Shown here piece by piece: positions 27,124 through 44,100 of a DNA stretch of 64,000 nucleotides. Where the stretch lies: positions 4,875,501-4,939,500 of the forward strand of contig JAZARR010000172.1 of assembly GCA_037389465.1 (NCBI GenBank), given 5' to 3'. The DNA is from Baylisascaris procyonis. Its lineage: Eukaryota; Nematoda; Chromadorea; Rhabditida; Ascarididae. Every line of letters begins with the position of its first letter. Positions within the stretch are counted from its first letter, which is position 1. A model generated the notes under the pieces. It was not told where the DNA came from, ran no database searches, and saw only the letters and a list, made by a program, of their open reading frames with translations. The translations under genes and the position numbers were made by a program.

Positions 27124-28498
27124 TTATCAAACATTTCCCGAACACACCAATATGGAGTGTATTAATTTCCAGAAGTTGAGTAGTGGTGAGTAGCCAAGCT
27201 TCCCTTGTTTAGTAAATAATTCTTTAAAGGTTTCTTCTCCCACCCGCTCCCCCACTCCTCCCCTTCATCCTTGTGTCTTAAGAACCCAGCACGAAAGTTG
27301 AATCTGTTTAAAAAGTAGCTTGATATTGTAAATCGTTTCATTCTACTCATCTACGTTGTTGGTTCGTTCAAAGGACGACGAATAAAGAATATAGTGAATG
27401 AAGTGAAAAGGTAGAAGAGAGCAGCTTATATGGATTTAATTTAATCGAAATTGGTGACGATGAGATCGCATAAATTCTAAGCGGAAAAGCTAATGCTAAT
27501 TGGCCAAAGGAAAATGATTTTTGGAAATTATGTTCTTCGTTCCTATAGATATATATATCAATGTAAATTCTCATAGACAAACGTCATCAAAAAATTAGCC
27601 CTAATATATGTGCTGTGCTAATAATGGAAAAAAAGCCTCGCAAACGAAATTAAAGCAATTTGAAATGAATTTTTCATTGCGAATGCAGCATTAACGAATA
27701 AATAAAATTTAATTACGAAATTGTATTCAATGAATATTAATTAGTACAGTAGTAAATAATTAGAGTAATACGACTAGATTGTTCATTTGATTTCATTTCT
27801 AATCATTAAAAACTTTAAAAGAATAAAAATCGGTGATCATATATAAAATAAATAGCCTCATTATGGTGAAACACATTTCGTATGTTGAAATGTTCGTTTG
27901 GAACGGAAACGAAAGAGGGTGCAGCTGTTCGTTGCGATAGGAATTAGTGTGATGGTGGCCTAGTGTCCTTTTTTTGCTTAGACTTTCACATAGTCACTGA
28001 GAAGAGAGAGAGAGAAAAAAAAAACTATCAAATGCAACGATCGAGAAGCGAAGAGAAATTGGTTAAAAAATTTGCATATTGATTATTGATTATTCATCTG
28101 CAAAAATTAAAACATTTATTATTCACATATATCGGAATACATTTGCATAAATCATAGAGCACAAGAGTTGGCTTTTGAATAATGTTATGGCTTGAGTTTA
28201 AAATATTACATGAATCTATATGAGCCAAAGATACAATTATAGAAAACTTTAGTGAAAAGGAATGGTTTTTCTATGGTTTGATTGGTAGAAAATGAGAAAA
28301 CAGTCGGTATAATATGAATGCAACATTTCCTACCTTTAAGTGAAAAAGTGCAACTCATTTCGAAATTGATGGATCAACTTGAATTATTACGTAGATGATT
28401 ATCTTATGATGTGCATATTGGACGCATCAAATTTTATGAGTCGACGTTTAGTGTTCCTTAGTTGAAACAAAGAGAAAGGCGGATAGGAATATAAACGC

Positions 28499-28499
<1 letters not shown>

Positions 28500-28568
<69 letters not shown>
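28500..28568. repeat. (TA)n microsatellite
   Basis: About 68 bases of uninterrupted TA dinucleotide. Confidence 0.97.
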
Positions 28569-28571
<3 letters not shown>

Positions 28572-30000
28572 TCTTTATTTATTTTAAAACTTTTAAAACT
28601 TAAATTAAAAAATTTTATAGTCGCTTTTTTCGAATCTCATTTATATACAATGCAATGGTTTGTCTTTTATAATCATAATTCCATATAGAATTTTTTGAAT
28701 AAATCCTCTACTCGATAATATAGGTTAACGATATATAAGTGCAATATGAGAGCTCATATTTAAGGCGATTTCAATCAGCTAGGTCATCTGTCGTGAAATT
28801 GAAAAGTGACCGATTTGTTGGAATTTATAAGTATGAATCTAATTGCTTACTAGGCCTATGAGTAAAATTCTAATAATTTCTTTACGCTTAACATTATACA
28901 AATTATTTCAATGATTTTTCGATCACAGGCCTAGCAGTTGGCTTTATATTTTATTGGTTTTATAAATTTCATTTTATATAATTTATGTGGAAAAGATATT
29001 CTTATACGTTCACTCCATTCACCATAATCATTCTCAACATGCAATACGATATAAAAAATACTAATGAAATAAAGAGGAAATTATTAAGTACACATTTATG
29101 TTCATCTTGAAATATATAGATTGAACATCATAAATTTTATTTTTTATGAAAAAATTCCATGCTGAAAATATTCATAGAAAAATTCGAGGAATAAAAAACA
29201 AATTTCCATAGAAATAATTACTGACAGTTAGCTGGATGCTATAATTAGTAGCTAAATGAGAAGCGACAACGTAAAATAATATGAGACGACGACTCATCTT
29301 ACATATAAAGCATTACAAACGATTATGAAGTATGATCCTCGTACTCGCTATGGATCGGAATTAATTATTCGTCGAAAAAAAAAACATTCGATATTCCATT
29401 GATGCAATTGAAAAATTCATTTTTAATATCAGGATTTAGACAAATTGATAAGTTCCCCACTTTACTTTATATAAATATTGGAATGTATTCTAATTCATTA
29501 CGACAAAAACAATATGTGTGAAAATTAAATGACATTTAAAACAATATTTATTAAATGTCACATAATCGATTTTTGGAAAATATTTTAAGCAATTATTGCG
29601 CGTAAAAGTTGAGAAAGTCGAGAAAATTTACGAATTTTTCATAAATTTAGAATCTTTTTTCGTTGAAATAATAAAAATAATAATTTTTCTGATGATCATA
29701 AATTTTCATTTGGGAGAAACAAATTTTTTTTTCCAATATGAAATCCGGCTTTCAACTAATCAATGGTGTTTTTCATATTTTACGAACATTTTATCCTGAA
29801 AATGACAAAAAATTTTTACTTTCACCTTCACTTTTTAAAAATTTTCACCATAAAATTCAAAATTTTTTTCTACACTAATAAACGAAAGAAGGAAACAAAA
29901 AAAAACTTCCCAGTAATAAACTACGAAATTTCGCAAATCGAATGTCGCATTTTATCGAATAGAATCGCCAAAAATCTTTAAATTTCTTTCACATTTTCTA

Positions 30001-30001
30001 G
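30001..30001 (+). promoter_or_regulatory. Acceptor-like site upstream of the candidate peptide gene
   Basis: The sequence TTTCACATTTTCTAG ends at 30001, 31 bases before the ATG at 30033. It is a good nematode-type 3' splice site with no obvious partner donor nearby. It could be a spliced-leader addition site or the end of a 5' UTR intron. Confidence 0.4.
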
Positions 30002-30032
30002 AGAAGTTTTCTGATCGATTTTGTCGCATTCA

Positions 30033-30197
30033 ATGCAATTCGTCTTTTTAGCAATTTTGACTAGCCTAGCAATTTATTGCAATAGTGCGTCACATTCACG
30101 ACGTAATCGTCGGATGTTACTTCAATTGCACAATCAAGCATTAGTAACTATTCTTTCGCGAGGAAAAAAAAGAACATCATCAAATAGAATGAAGTAA
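30033..30197 (+). CDS. Candidate secreted peptide / neuropeptide precursor, 54 aa, single exon
   Basis: The ORF begins MQFVFLAILTSLAIYCNSA, a signal-peptide-like start with a hydrophobic core at residues 3-15 and small residues near 18-20 that would suit cleavage. Residues 23-27 are RRNRR, a basic processing site. Then comes a 16-residue segment MLLQLHNQALVTILSR, followed by Gly-Lys-Lys-Arg (44-47). In neuropeptide precursors that pattern means cleavage at KKR and amidation through the Gly. A short basic tail ends at TAA. The 16-mer has no Cys and would form an amphipathic helix. I do not recognise a known family; the NxxLVxxL spacing is only faintly like PDF peptides. An acceptor-like site (30001) and AATAAA (30327) frame the ORF. 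The ORF is short and could be chance, but several independent precursor features coincide. Confidence 0.5.
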   Translation: MQFVFLAILTSLAIYCNSASHSRRNRRMLLQLHNQALVTILSRGKKRTSSNRMK

Positions 30198-30326
30198 ATT
30201 AAACTTTGAAAGTTGGCATTTCATCAATCATAGGTCTCCTATAAAAGAAAATATTTACATAAAATTAGATATTAGTGGTAGATAATTTTATAGCTCGACT
30301 AATCGGCAAATTTTTATGCATATTTT

Positions 30327-30332
30327 AATAAA
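30327..30332 (+). terminator. Candidate polyadenylation signal for the peptide ORF
   Basis: First AATAAA after the stop at 30197, about 130 bases downstream. It is suggestive only, because the motif is frequent in this DNA. Confidence 0.3.
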
Positions 30333-30772
30333 AAAGATATTAATTAGTATCACAATTTCTATCTAGCAAATATTAATTTACATACGATCATATAAATTTC
30401 TACGATATTTCGATCAATAAGTTTCATTGTGTAATTAACCTCATCATTATTTATAAATAGTAAATCTTAGAAACTTTTCATTTGCATATTTAATTTCAAT
30501 TCATTGCGTTGTTGTTGAAGAAATTGAATTTCCAAATTCGTTGAAAAAATTTGCATCCAACGAGAAATTTTCTAATTGCACATATTAACTGATCTCAGAA
30601 GTAATGTCTAGCATCTTGAGAGATATTCTCCTATTAATACCTAATACTTATTAGAAAATAAGTTTTAAAGTTGAAATAGAAATAGTAAAAAAATAGAAGA
30701 TCATAATTTTTTTCGACATTTTATAATAAATCAATTTTAAATTGATCGTTGCTGAAATGATTGAAAAATTTT

Positions 30773-30974
30773 AACGTGTTTATCTGACGTGAAAGTACGT
30801 GAAATACGTGAAACTTATTACGATGAATTTTTGAATATGGAAATGAAATTTCGTAAAGACGAAGCCGGTGTTTTCTTTTATAGCTTCGTCTCTATGGATT
30901 TCATTTCTACGTTCAAAAATTCATTGTAGTAAGTTTCATTTATTTCACGTACTTTCACGTAAGATAAACACGTT
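30773..30974. mobile_element. Foldback (inverted-repeat) element, possible MITE
   Basis: The left arm (30773-about 30864) begins AACGTGTTTATCT and the right arm (about 30881-30974) ends AGATAAACACGTT, its exact complement. Pairing continues through ACGTGAAA and GAATTTTTGAA to an inner GACGAAGC/GCTTCGTC stem around a 16-base loop. Arms are about 92 bases with a few mismatches. The element is about 200 bp and non-coding. No clear target-site duplication could be fixed by eye, so transposition is inferred from shape alone. Confidence 0.75.
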
Positions 30975-33900
30975 CACGCACTAGTTTTAGGAAAATCTTT
31001 CGTATTTGCGTTCAATAACATGATAGTAAATAAATACATTTTAGCTGATTTTTTATTTCATATACACTCTTTGCAAGAATTTTTTCAATAGCTGCAAAAT
31101 GCTATCGTTAATGAGAGTTGAAAAAATATTCATAATCTTTTCCTTTCAAGTCTGAAATGAAAAAAAAATGAAAAAAATAAAATGCTAACTGAGAATTTAG
31201 ATTTTAGAAGATAATTACGCATTTAATTGATCATTTAGATTCGCTTTTTATTGAATCAAATACATTGTGAAATTTGCATATGTAAATTTCTGCATATTTG
31301 ATCGATACGAATAGAAATGAATCAATCTTTTTATTGAGAATATCAGAAAATATTCGATGGATAAAGAAAAACATTCCTGCAACGAGCATATATTATTCGA
31401 TCGTTTAGGCATAATTCCCCACTTGTAGAGATGTCGGTTTATTGGCTTATGGGGGACGGGCGGGTGTGGGGGAAGGGAAGGGGAAATAGAAGTGAACGAA
31501 AGCAGCCATAACTCCGATACACTTTAGGGTTGCAGCTCTTTTTTTCCCCAATAAAATATAGTCGACATTCTCGTATATTCACAAATTGCCTCAGTGCACA
31601 TGAATGAAGGCAATCAAAATGTATGTTAAAGTAGGCAAGCAAATGACGTCATAGAGAAGTTAATGAAGAAGAACAGCCTTAAGGCAGCAAAAGACGTTCT
31701 TCGCAATGAAAACCATAATTTGTTCACGAGTTTCATAGTTGTATAGTCCGTACGCTTCTCTACCGAACGATTTCCGAAAGTCTTTATACTTCTACTTCAT
31801 TAGCCAAGCTTCTATTATATAATTAATAGCAAAAGTCAAAGCAATGCTCCATGAAACCAAGGAAGAGGAAATTTTTCACTAATGAGCATCATTCAGATCT
31901 TATTCTATTTGCTGTTAATAGCATCACGCATTCATTGTGCATTACAGTTTCTACTTAATAACATGAAAGATAGAAGTGTTCAAAGAAAAATCCTCAGAAT
32001 ACATTAAACCTGAAATTAATTCAAACCTGAAATTGATTCCGACCTGAAATGAACTCAAACCTGGGAAACTTGTTCATATTCGAAGATAATTGGATTCTAA
32101 GCTAATTTATTGATTTATGTTTGAATGAAATATACTTAAAAAATTAATTTTTCCAAAGCATAAAAATTGCGGCATTTTAAGCGATCTTATGAGAATAAAT
32201 TCGCAGAGGTGCAATTTCGCCAATTTTTTGATTGTAAAAAAGATTCCACTGCTGATGGAAAAGAAAAATACTAGTGCTGAAAGTGCAATTTTTTTTAATC
32301 TTCAAATTAAAAAAGCTTTAGTTCAATGCAAAACATATTTCAGAGTCGCAATTTTCTTATTCTTTTCTCTATTTATTTCTGTTTCTCATCTATTAGCTAT
32401 TATTTCCTTTTCGTATTTAAATATTTCCTCCTGTATTTTTTTGCATGAAGCAATCAGCTAATCATTTTTATTCCATTTTATAATTATTATCAGTGTAGAT
32501 TTTAATCAGAGTTGTTAAACGAACATACCTATCCAAACACATATGTTTGTTTCATTAAATGGAATTTTTATATAAAATAAGCCAATACTTATTTCATTTT
32601 TTCACAATAATCTTTTTTTTTTCTCTAATTATTCACTTACTGATTTTCATCGGACATCATATTTGAAAAATTATTTCATGAAAAATTTTTATGTGAGAAA
32701 TATTTTATGAAAATCATTTAAGCATTTAATATGTTCGATTATCTCTGCGGATCGCAAAGAAAAAAGAAATATGAATGATTTTTTCATTACTGATAAGATG
32801 GATCCTTATTATTGATAAAATAGAAGCTTATCATTGAGAAGAATTCCTTTTAAGTGAATGTTGCAAAATGCTATCAACCATCCAACATAGTCGATTAATG
32901 TTAGCAATTCGTAATTCGCAATAATAATACCCTCAAGCGATTTGTGTTGATTTTGTTACATCAAATAGTTATTGAGTGAAGTTTTCCTATCGTTAGCTGA
33001 CAGATGTTTGTCAGCAAGTTTCTTTAAATAACACTGTCGAGAAAGTGGATAATCTTATATTTTGTGGTAATATATCGGCGGAGAAAGATGAATCGAACAT
33101 CTTAAAGTAGCTTTTAGTAGATTTATTAGCAACCGATAACTAGTGAGAAGAAAAAAAGCGAAAATTTAGAAAAAATATTGAGGCTATTATTTTCACTTTA
33201 GAGTTGATAGATATAAGCGGCTGTCAAGAAAAATTGCCAATAAGGAGGAAGTTTGATAGGTTTTTTTTTTTGAGAAGTTTCTGCCTTCGTTGCTTTTGCT
33301 TTGCCTTCTCGTAACTTCATAAAGTGTATGTTAGAATTTAAAATTGTTAACAATGCTGTAAAAAGTAAGCTTGACCAATATTATTCTATTTAAAGACCAA
33401 TCATAAGCGATAACAAATCGCATCAACAATATGGTGAAGGAAACAAGTTTTTTTTTTTCATTCTGAATTTCTGAGCTATTTGTTGAAATTCTGGAAAAAA
33501 ATGTTTACTTTATGAGTGAAAAAAAAGTAGATTATTCTTGGAAGATGCTAAAAAAATTTTTCTAAAATTTTACAATGATTTTTTTAAAATAGTTTTTAAA
33601 AATTTCCAACACTTCATTTGTTGATTGCTATGTTTTTTTAGTAAAATTTTTGCTCTTTTTCTTCCAAATTCACAAATAAAAATATCACATTTCTTTCATC
33701 CGATATTCTGATAGAATATTCAGAGCAAATTTTTATGAAACCATTTAATCTTTAAAATTTATGCGCGGCAGTTTTATTTCTTTTTTTTTTCAAGATTTTT
33801 GCGCTCAAATCAATTTATTAGCCGCTTTTATAATTTCTTAATTTCTTTCCTGAAAAATATTCCCTTTGGGAATTTCTTTTCTGAAAAATATTCCCATTGG

Positions 33901-34112
33901 GCAATAGAATATTACATCGAAAAAAAAAAAAAAAACAAAGTTGCAAATGCAAAATTTCACAAATAGAGGGAACAGTGAGATGAACGCATCGTTTATTTAT
34001 GCTAATTGCTAAGTTATAAATGAGTTTTCATAAATAATCAAGTTTAATAAAGGAGAAGAAACAATTAGAATGATTAGAAATTCTTCATATTGAACATATT
34101 GAACTTCATATT
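30975..34112. other. Intergenic region
   Basis: Contains a G-rich tract (31449-31489), a decayed 18-bp tandem repeat (32005-32066), and a higher-G+C island (31620-31800) that is open on both strands. On the minus strand that island has a possible terminal exon with DFRKSFGREAYGLYNYETRE ending LLH-stop. The + strand has QANDVIEKLMKKNSLKAAKD. Neither reading could be joined to other exons. Confidence 0.4.
32005..32066. repeat. Tandem repeat of about 18 bp, four units
   Basis: The phrase AAACCTGAAATTAATTC recurs in three further, slightly diverged units (…CCTGAAATTGATTC, …CCTGAAATGAACTC, …CCTGGGAAAC). Confidence 0.75.
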
Positions 34113-35140
34113 GAACTCATTGAGTTCTATCGTTTGATACTATAATCACTGAAATCGGAGACAAAAAATATTTTTTGAAATTTTCCCTGTATTACACCCC
34201 CTTACGACCGAAAAAATGCAATATTTGAGAATTTGTTTCTCAGCTCCTATTTGTCCCAGGAAACCAATCCGCATGCCGTTGGAGAGATCTTGGCGAGTTG
34301 ATGGAAAATCAAGAAACCGTTTAGCACCATATGAAATAGCGGCCGAGAACGAGGACCCCCAAAATTGCAAAAACCGAGATTTCAGAAATTCTGGCCGGTT
34401 GATTCGGTTTTCAGGTTTTTTCTCGACGTATAGTGAGCTCTATATCGTTTGATAGAGCTTTTGAAGCTGTATTGAAAGAACTAGGCGATGGCTCCGTAGG
34501 TCTAACCATTGCCGAGAAAAAGGTTCCGGAATATTAATTACAGTACATTTGTATGAAAATACAACGTTCGTGCACCTATAATTTCCTTCTTTTCCTATAA
34601 AACAACGAACAAGGCACATATCCGTGATCAGCTCATCGAGTTCTATCACACCATACCTAACTCATCGGAATTGGAGAGAAAAAGTATTTTTTGAATTTCC
34701 CTGTGTTAACCCCCTTACGATCGAAAAAATGCGATTTTTCGGAATTTTTTTCTCGGCTCCTATTTCACCTAGAGTTCCAATCCGCATACCGCTGAAGAGG
34801 TCTCGGCGGGCTGATGACAAATCAAAAAACCATTTAGCACTACATCAAACATCGGCCGAGAACGAGGACCCCCAAAATTGCAAAAATCGAGATTTCAGGA
34901 ATTCTGGCCGGTCGATCCGGTTTTCAACTTTTCCCTCGAAGTGTAATGAGTTGTATATCACGCGATAGAGCTTTTAAAGTTGTAATAGATGAAGCAGTCC
35001 GTAGCTCCATAAGCCTAACCACTGCCGAGAAAAAAATTCGCAAATATCAATTACAGTACATTTGCATAAAAATACAACACTCGTGCACCTATAATTTTTT
35101 TCTGTTCATATAAAAAAGCAAACAATGAACATATTCGTAA
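34113..35140. repeat. Tandem duplication of a roughly 0.5-kb repeat unit
   Basis: Copy 1 (about 34113-34629) and copy 2 (about 34630-35140) align along their length. Shared segments include GAGTTCTATC at each start, TTTCCCTGT..CCCCCTTACGA, GGCCGAGAACGAGGACCCCC, GAGATTTCAG.AATTCTGGCC and TTAATTACAGTACATTTG / TCAATTACAGTACATTTG. Identity looks around 80%. Both copies keep one + strand frame open over about 60 codons, sharing AENEDPQNCKNRDFRNSGR, and both have a small hairpin (AGCTCTAT/ATAGAGCT at 34433-34457 in copy 1). Copy 2 abuts a (TA)n tract. This is probably a dispersed repeat family rather than a gene. Confidence 0.85.
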
Positions 35141-35143
35141 TCC

Positions 35144-40558
<5,415 letters not shown>

Positions 40559-40740
40559 TCGAACCCCGTCCTCCCTACCTCGATATTTTTTGAAGAGACG
40601 ATATTTCCCAAATTTGGTCGATTTTGAGAGAAGGAAGCGATCCTCGAAGAACCCCCTCCCTGTCCCGATGTTTTGAACAGACGGTACTTCGCCGACTTCA
40701 TTAACTTTAAAGCTTGGCGATTTTTGCGAACCGCCCATCT
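40559..40740. repeat. Tandem pair of diverged repeats of about 90 bp
   Basis: GAACCCCGTCCTCCCTACCTCGAT... (from 40560) and GAACCCCCTCCCTGTCCCGATG... (from 40650) start alike. Both continue through a shared …TTTTGAA.AGACG.TA… block. On the minus strand several frames stay open across the pair (for example GEVPSVQNIGTGRGFFED), as expected for a G+C-richer repeat. It lies next to a poly-G tract at 40533-40552. Confidence 0.6.
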
Positions 40741-41095
40741 CTCAACAGTTTTATTAATTCCATTACCATGAGTTTTCTGTTTGCGTATGTGTCTAATTCA
40801 ATGAATAGCGAACGCACCATACAACTGACAACTGAACTTTTCTACCTTATTAGTGCATCATTCCATAATATCAACTTCACTTCAACAAAAGCGTACCCTT
40901 CCCTGCATTTCTACTATTAAAATAATATATTTCATGATTTTCATCAGTGTTGCTATCACTGTTTGCAGAAGAGACAGCCGTGGCGCAAATGTCCAACACC
41001 TTAAAGTGGCGCCTGAATGATCTAGCGTTGCAACAATGACGTCATCTCCGAAGTATTTCACCATACATAAGCACACACAAACAAATATTTTAAAA
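40741..41095. other. Spacer downstream of eEF1G with a possible + strand terminal exon
   Basis: On the + strand, a CTGTTTGCAG acceptor (about 40969) is followed by an open frame, ETAVAQMSNTLKWRLNDLA, ending LQQ-stop at about 41038. The minus strand has a 64-codon frame over the same bases (ends at 40882). No partner exons were found on either strand. The call is unresolved. Confidence 0.2.
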
Positions 41096-41101
41096 TTTAT
41101 T
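41096..41101 (-). terminator. Candidate polyadenylation signal of eEF1G
   Basis: AATAAA on the minus strand, 64 bases past the eEF1G stop codon. A short 3' UTR is typical of highly expressed nematode genes. Confidence 0.55.
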
Positions 41102-41164
41102 TAGCTCCAACAAGAAACCAACAATGAACGAGCCAAAACAGCCGCCATCATAATTACTTGCAAT

Positions 41165-44100
41165 TCATTTGAATATTTTCCCCTGATTGAATTTCTTCCC
41201 ACCGAATTCACCTTCCCACATTAGATATTCGTTCACCAATTTCTTTGTACTCTCATCCGCCGGATCCAACTTCTTCCATTCATAACTTTCATAATCAACC
41301 TGCAAAGCAATATTACTTAATAATTGCAACGATTTCAATATATACCGTTCACGTTTGCCAGGTTACTGGCATAACGTTAATTAATTTGAACAAATTCTTT
41401 AAGACTAAGATAGTATACCTAGAAAACAAAAACTAAAAGAATAACATTTAAACCGCCCATTAAAAAAACCTCACACCAACACACAACTAGTCAAACTTCT
41501 TAAATTCAACCAATTTTTCTGCACATGGAAAGGAAAAAAAAGGAAAAAGCATCGAAGAAAAATGCGAAATATGAATAAAAGCCAACCTGCCAATCGGGAC
41601 ACAACGTGAAAGCTAACTCATGTCCACGCCATATCCAAATTCCAGAAATTGTCGAATTATTATCGGTTCCAAAGAGGCAAACCGAAGCAAATGCATTCTT
41701 CTTGAGCTTCTCCAATCTTTGAAACATCCCTACAAAAAACAGTAACGTCATAGTTAACGTTGAAACTCGATGACAGAATAGTAAAAAGAAAGCCATCTTC
41801 ACCACCACCGATCTCGTCCAACTGTCCAATAATTCCCATTGATATACTCTGACGTCCCTATAATTCTTCATCTATTACCTAAGGTATACCTATTCGGTGA
41901 TCATCAACTGCGAGGTAACAGTTCCCGTATAATAGACCCTTTTAAAAGAATATCGGTTCGTACTTGTTCGTACGCCTCGTACAATGACCATCAATTATCA
42001 AAATCGAATAATAATTTCCAATATAAACTCATAAATAAAATTTCAAAAAAAAAAACTACTTAAAAATCCATATATGATATCCGGCCTTCTCATCGTATAT
42101 TCTTCTAATCTATAGAACTGAAACGCAAAACAACATCAACTAACCTCCAATAAGATTACAACTCATGAATGTTAGCGTCAGCTCTTCTGGATATTTATAT
42201 TCCGCAAACCAAATCGAATAATTTGTCGCATCAAAATTCTCCCAAAAATATGGAATCGCCTTTGTTGCCGTATCTTCATTCGAATAGACTCGCTTGAAAT
42301 TGTCCATTACAAATGTTCTATAAAATACATTTAATCAATTTTCAATTAATGTGACAAATAAACGTATTACACGTCACTCTCATAAACTAATTAAATCCTG
42401 TCCATTCCACTGAATTACAAATAATCCATATTAACAACGGTGAGATGCGGATAACTTAGAAAGGGATCTCTAATCTACCGTCATTGATTGAATAAAACCT
42501 CTATGATACTTCCTTCTTATGATATATGAAAAGAACATCTTATTCAGGAAACAATTCTTTTCTTTTAAACGGAAATACGCAAGCATTAAAGACGAGATTA
42601 AATAAATCCCCCTGAAAAAAAAAAAAAAGATAAAACAAAAACCAAATGAATGGATCCGAGATTAAAATTGATTAAATTTTCTCCAATACTTGTTACCAAA
42701 TCACTATACAAAAAGTTAAGATAAAACTGTTTCCTCCAAAACATAAAAAAACTACAAAGATTAAAAGCACGAGATCAAAAAAAACTTTATTATTTCTTCC
42801 TCACAAAATCTCTAAAATAACGAGCATTTTCCAAAAGTAGGAGTACACACCCTTTGGGCATGCTTGCAAATGGATCCGTCGCTTTAGGTTCGCTAGCAAG
42901 AGCCTCTTCTGTTGCATCCATCTCTTCTGTAGGTTCATGTTTTGCCTGCGCTTGTTCCTTCTTCTCACCTCCTTTCGCTTTCTTTGCTAAAATCACTCAA
43001 TTTAGAAACTTTATTTCTCCACATCTACTTGGTCAATGTGCTCCCTCACTGGTAATTCAAATAATTCAAAGTTTTCGTTTTTACCCAGAACATCAGTGTG
43101 AAAAGGAATGTCGGCACCTTGATTCGACTTGCTGGCCCGACCATTCAGCTAGCGTATCTTTCAGCTATAAAAACTATGGAATAAAATAAGGCTTGAATGC
43201 TACATTTTCAGGCTCTCCTAAACAATCCATAAAATCTACAAAACAAGGATATTCAGGATTTCTTACTCACCTGTAGGAAATCCAGGATCTTCTACTCATC
43301 TATTGAAAGCTTAAGACCTCCTATCTCTTGTCTTTTATCTATTACAAGAATATAAATTCGGAATCCCTTACAGCAAGAAATTCTACAAAATATGAAAGCT
43401 AAGTATAGCAAACAAAAAAAGAGCAGAACACCAACTAAGAAATATTCTTCATTACCCTCTTTATGTGCCGATGATGGGCGCTCTTTGTGAAGTTTAGCCG
43501 ATAACTCTTTGAACTTCGCCTCTGAAATTATGCACTCTATAATAATACTGATTTATACATTCCCATATATGCCAATAAAAATATGCTGTTAAAATTAAAA
43601 TAAACACTTGATAACTCCCTGATAAGCAGTTACCATAGCCAACAGATAATGAAAAATGGTTAAGTCGGCAGAAATCATACCACCTCGTCTCCCCTCCCAA
43701 CTCAATAATGCGTTAAATCCACATATATATAGTAGCCATAATTTGCACCTAATGGAGAACATCTTTAGAATAATCTCACATGCATACCACACAGCACTGC
43801 TTGGTAAGGTATCACATCGACAAGGAACCATTACGATCGACATTATACAAAAGAAGGAAAGAGATGGACACTTGAAAATTTGCATATTCTAAGCATAGAA
43901 ATGTGAAAAAAGCACTGAAAAACCAGTTAAATCTGCTGAAGACAACTTCAAGTTCAAAATGGTTTCAACTCTATGGTCAGCATTCTTTTAACGCCTGTTC
44001 CGTTTATCGGATCCGTATTCATAAAAATGGATCGATGATCCGTCGAATCAGGAAGTCACGATATACTCACGATCGAACTTAGCAGTCTGCGTAGCGAATG

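Larger units (their letters stand above)
27124..30001. other. Intergenic AT-rich sequence
   Basis: Contains a C-rich pyrimidine tract (about 27237-27270), a (TA)n microsatellite (28500-28568), and only short AT-rich open frames, for example 29596-29981 on the + strand, dominated by Phe, Ile, Lys and Asn. No supported gene. Confidence 0.5.

Noticed and set aside
29596..29981. Two overlapping AT-rich + strand open frames
   Set aside because: Composition is dominated by Phe, Ile, Lys and Asn, as expected from random AT-rich DNA. There is no domain or splice support.
42854..43189. 111-codon + strand open frame
   Set aside because: Antisense of the Lys/Glu-rich eEF1G linker exon, which gives an artificial Ala/Ser/Phe-rich translation.
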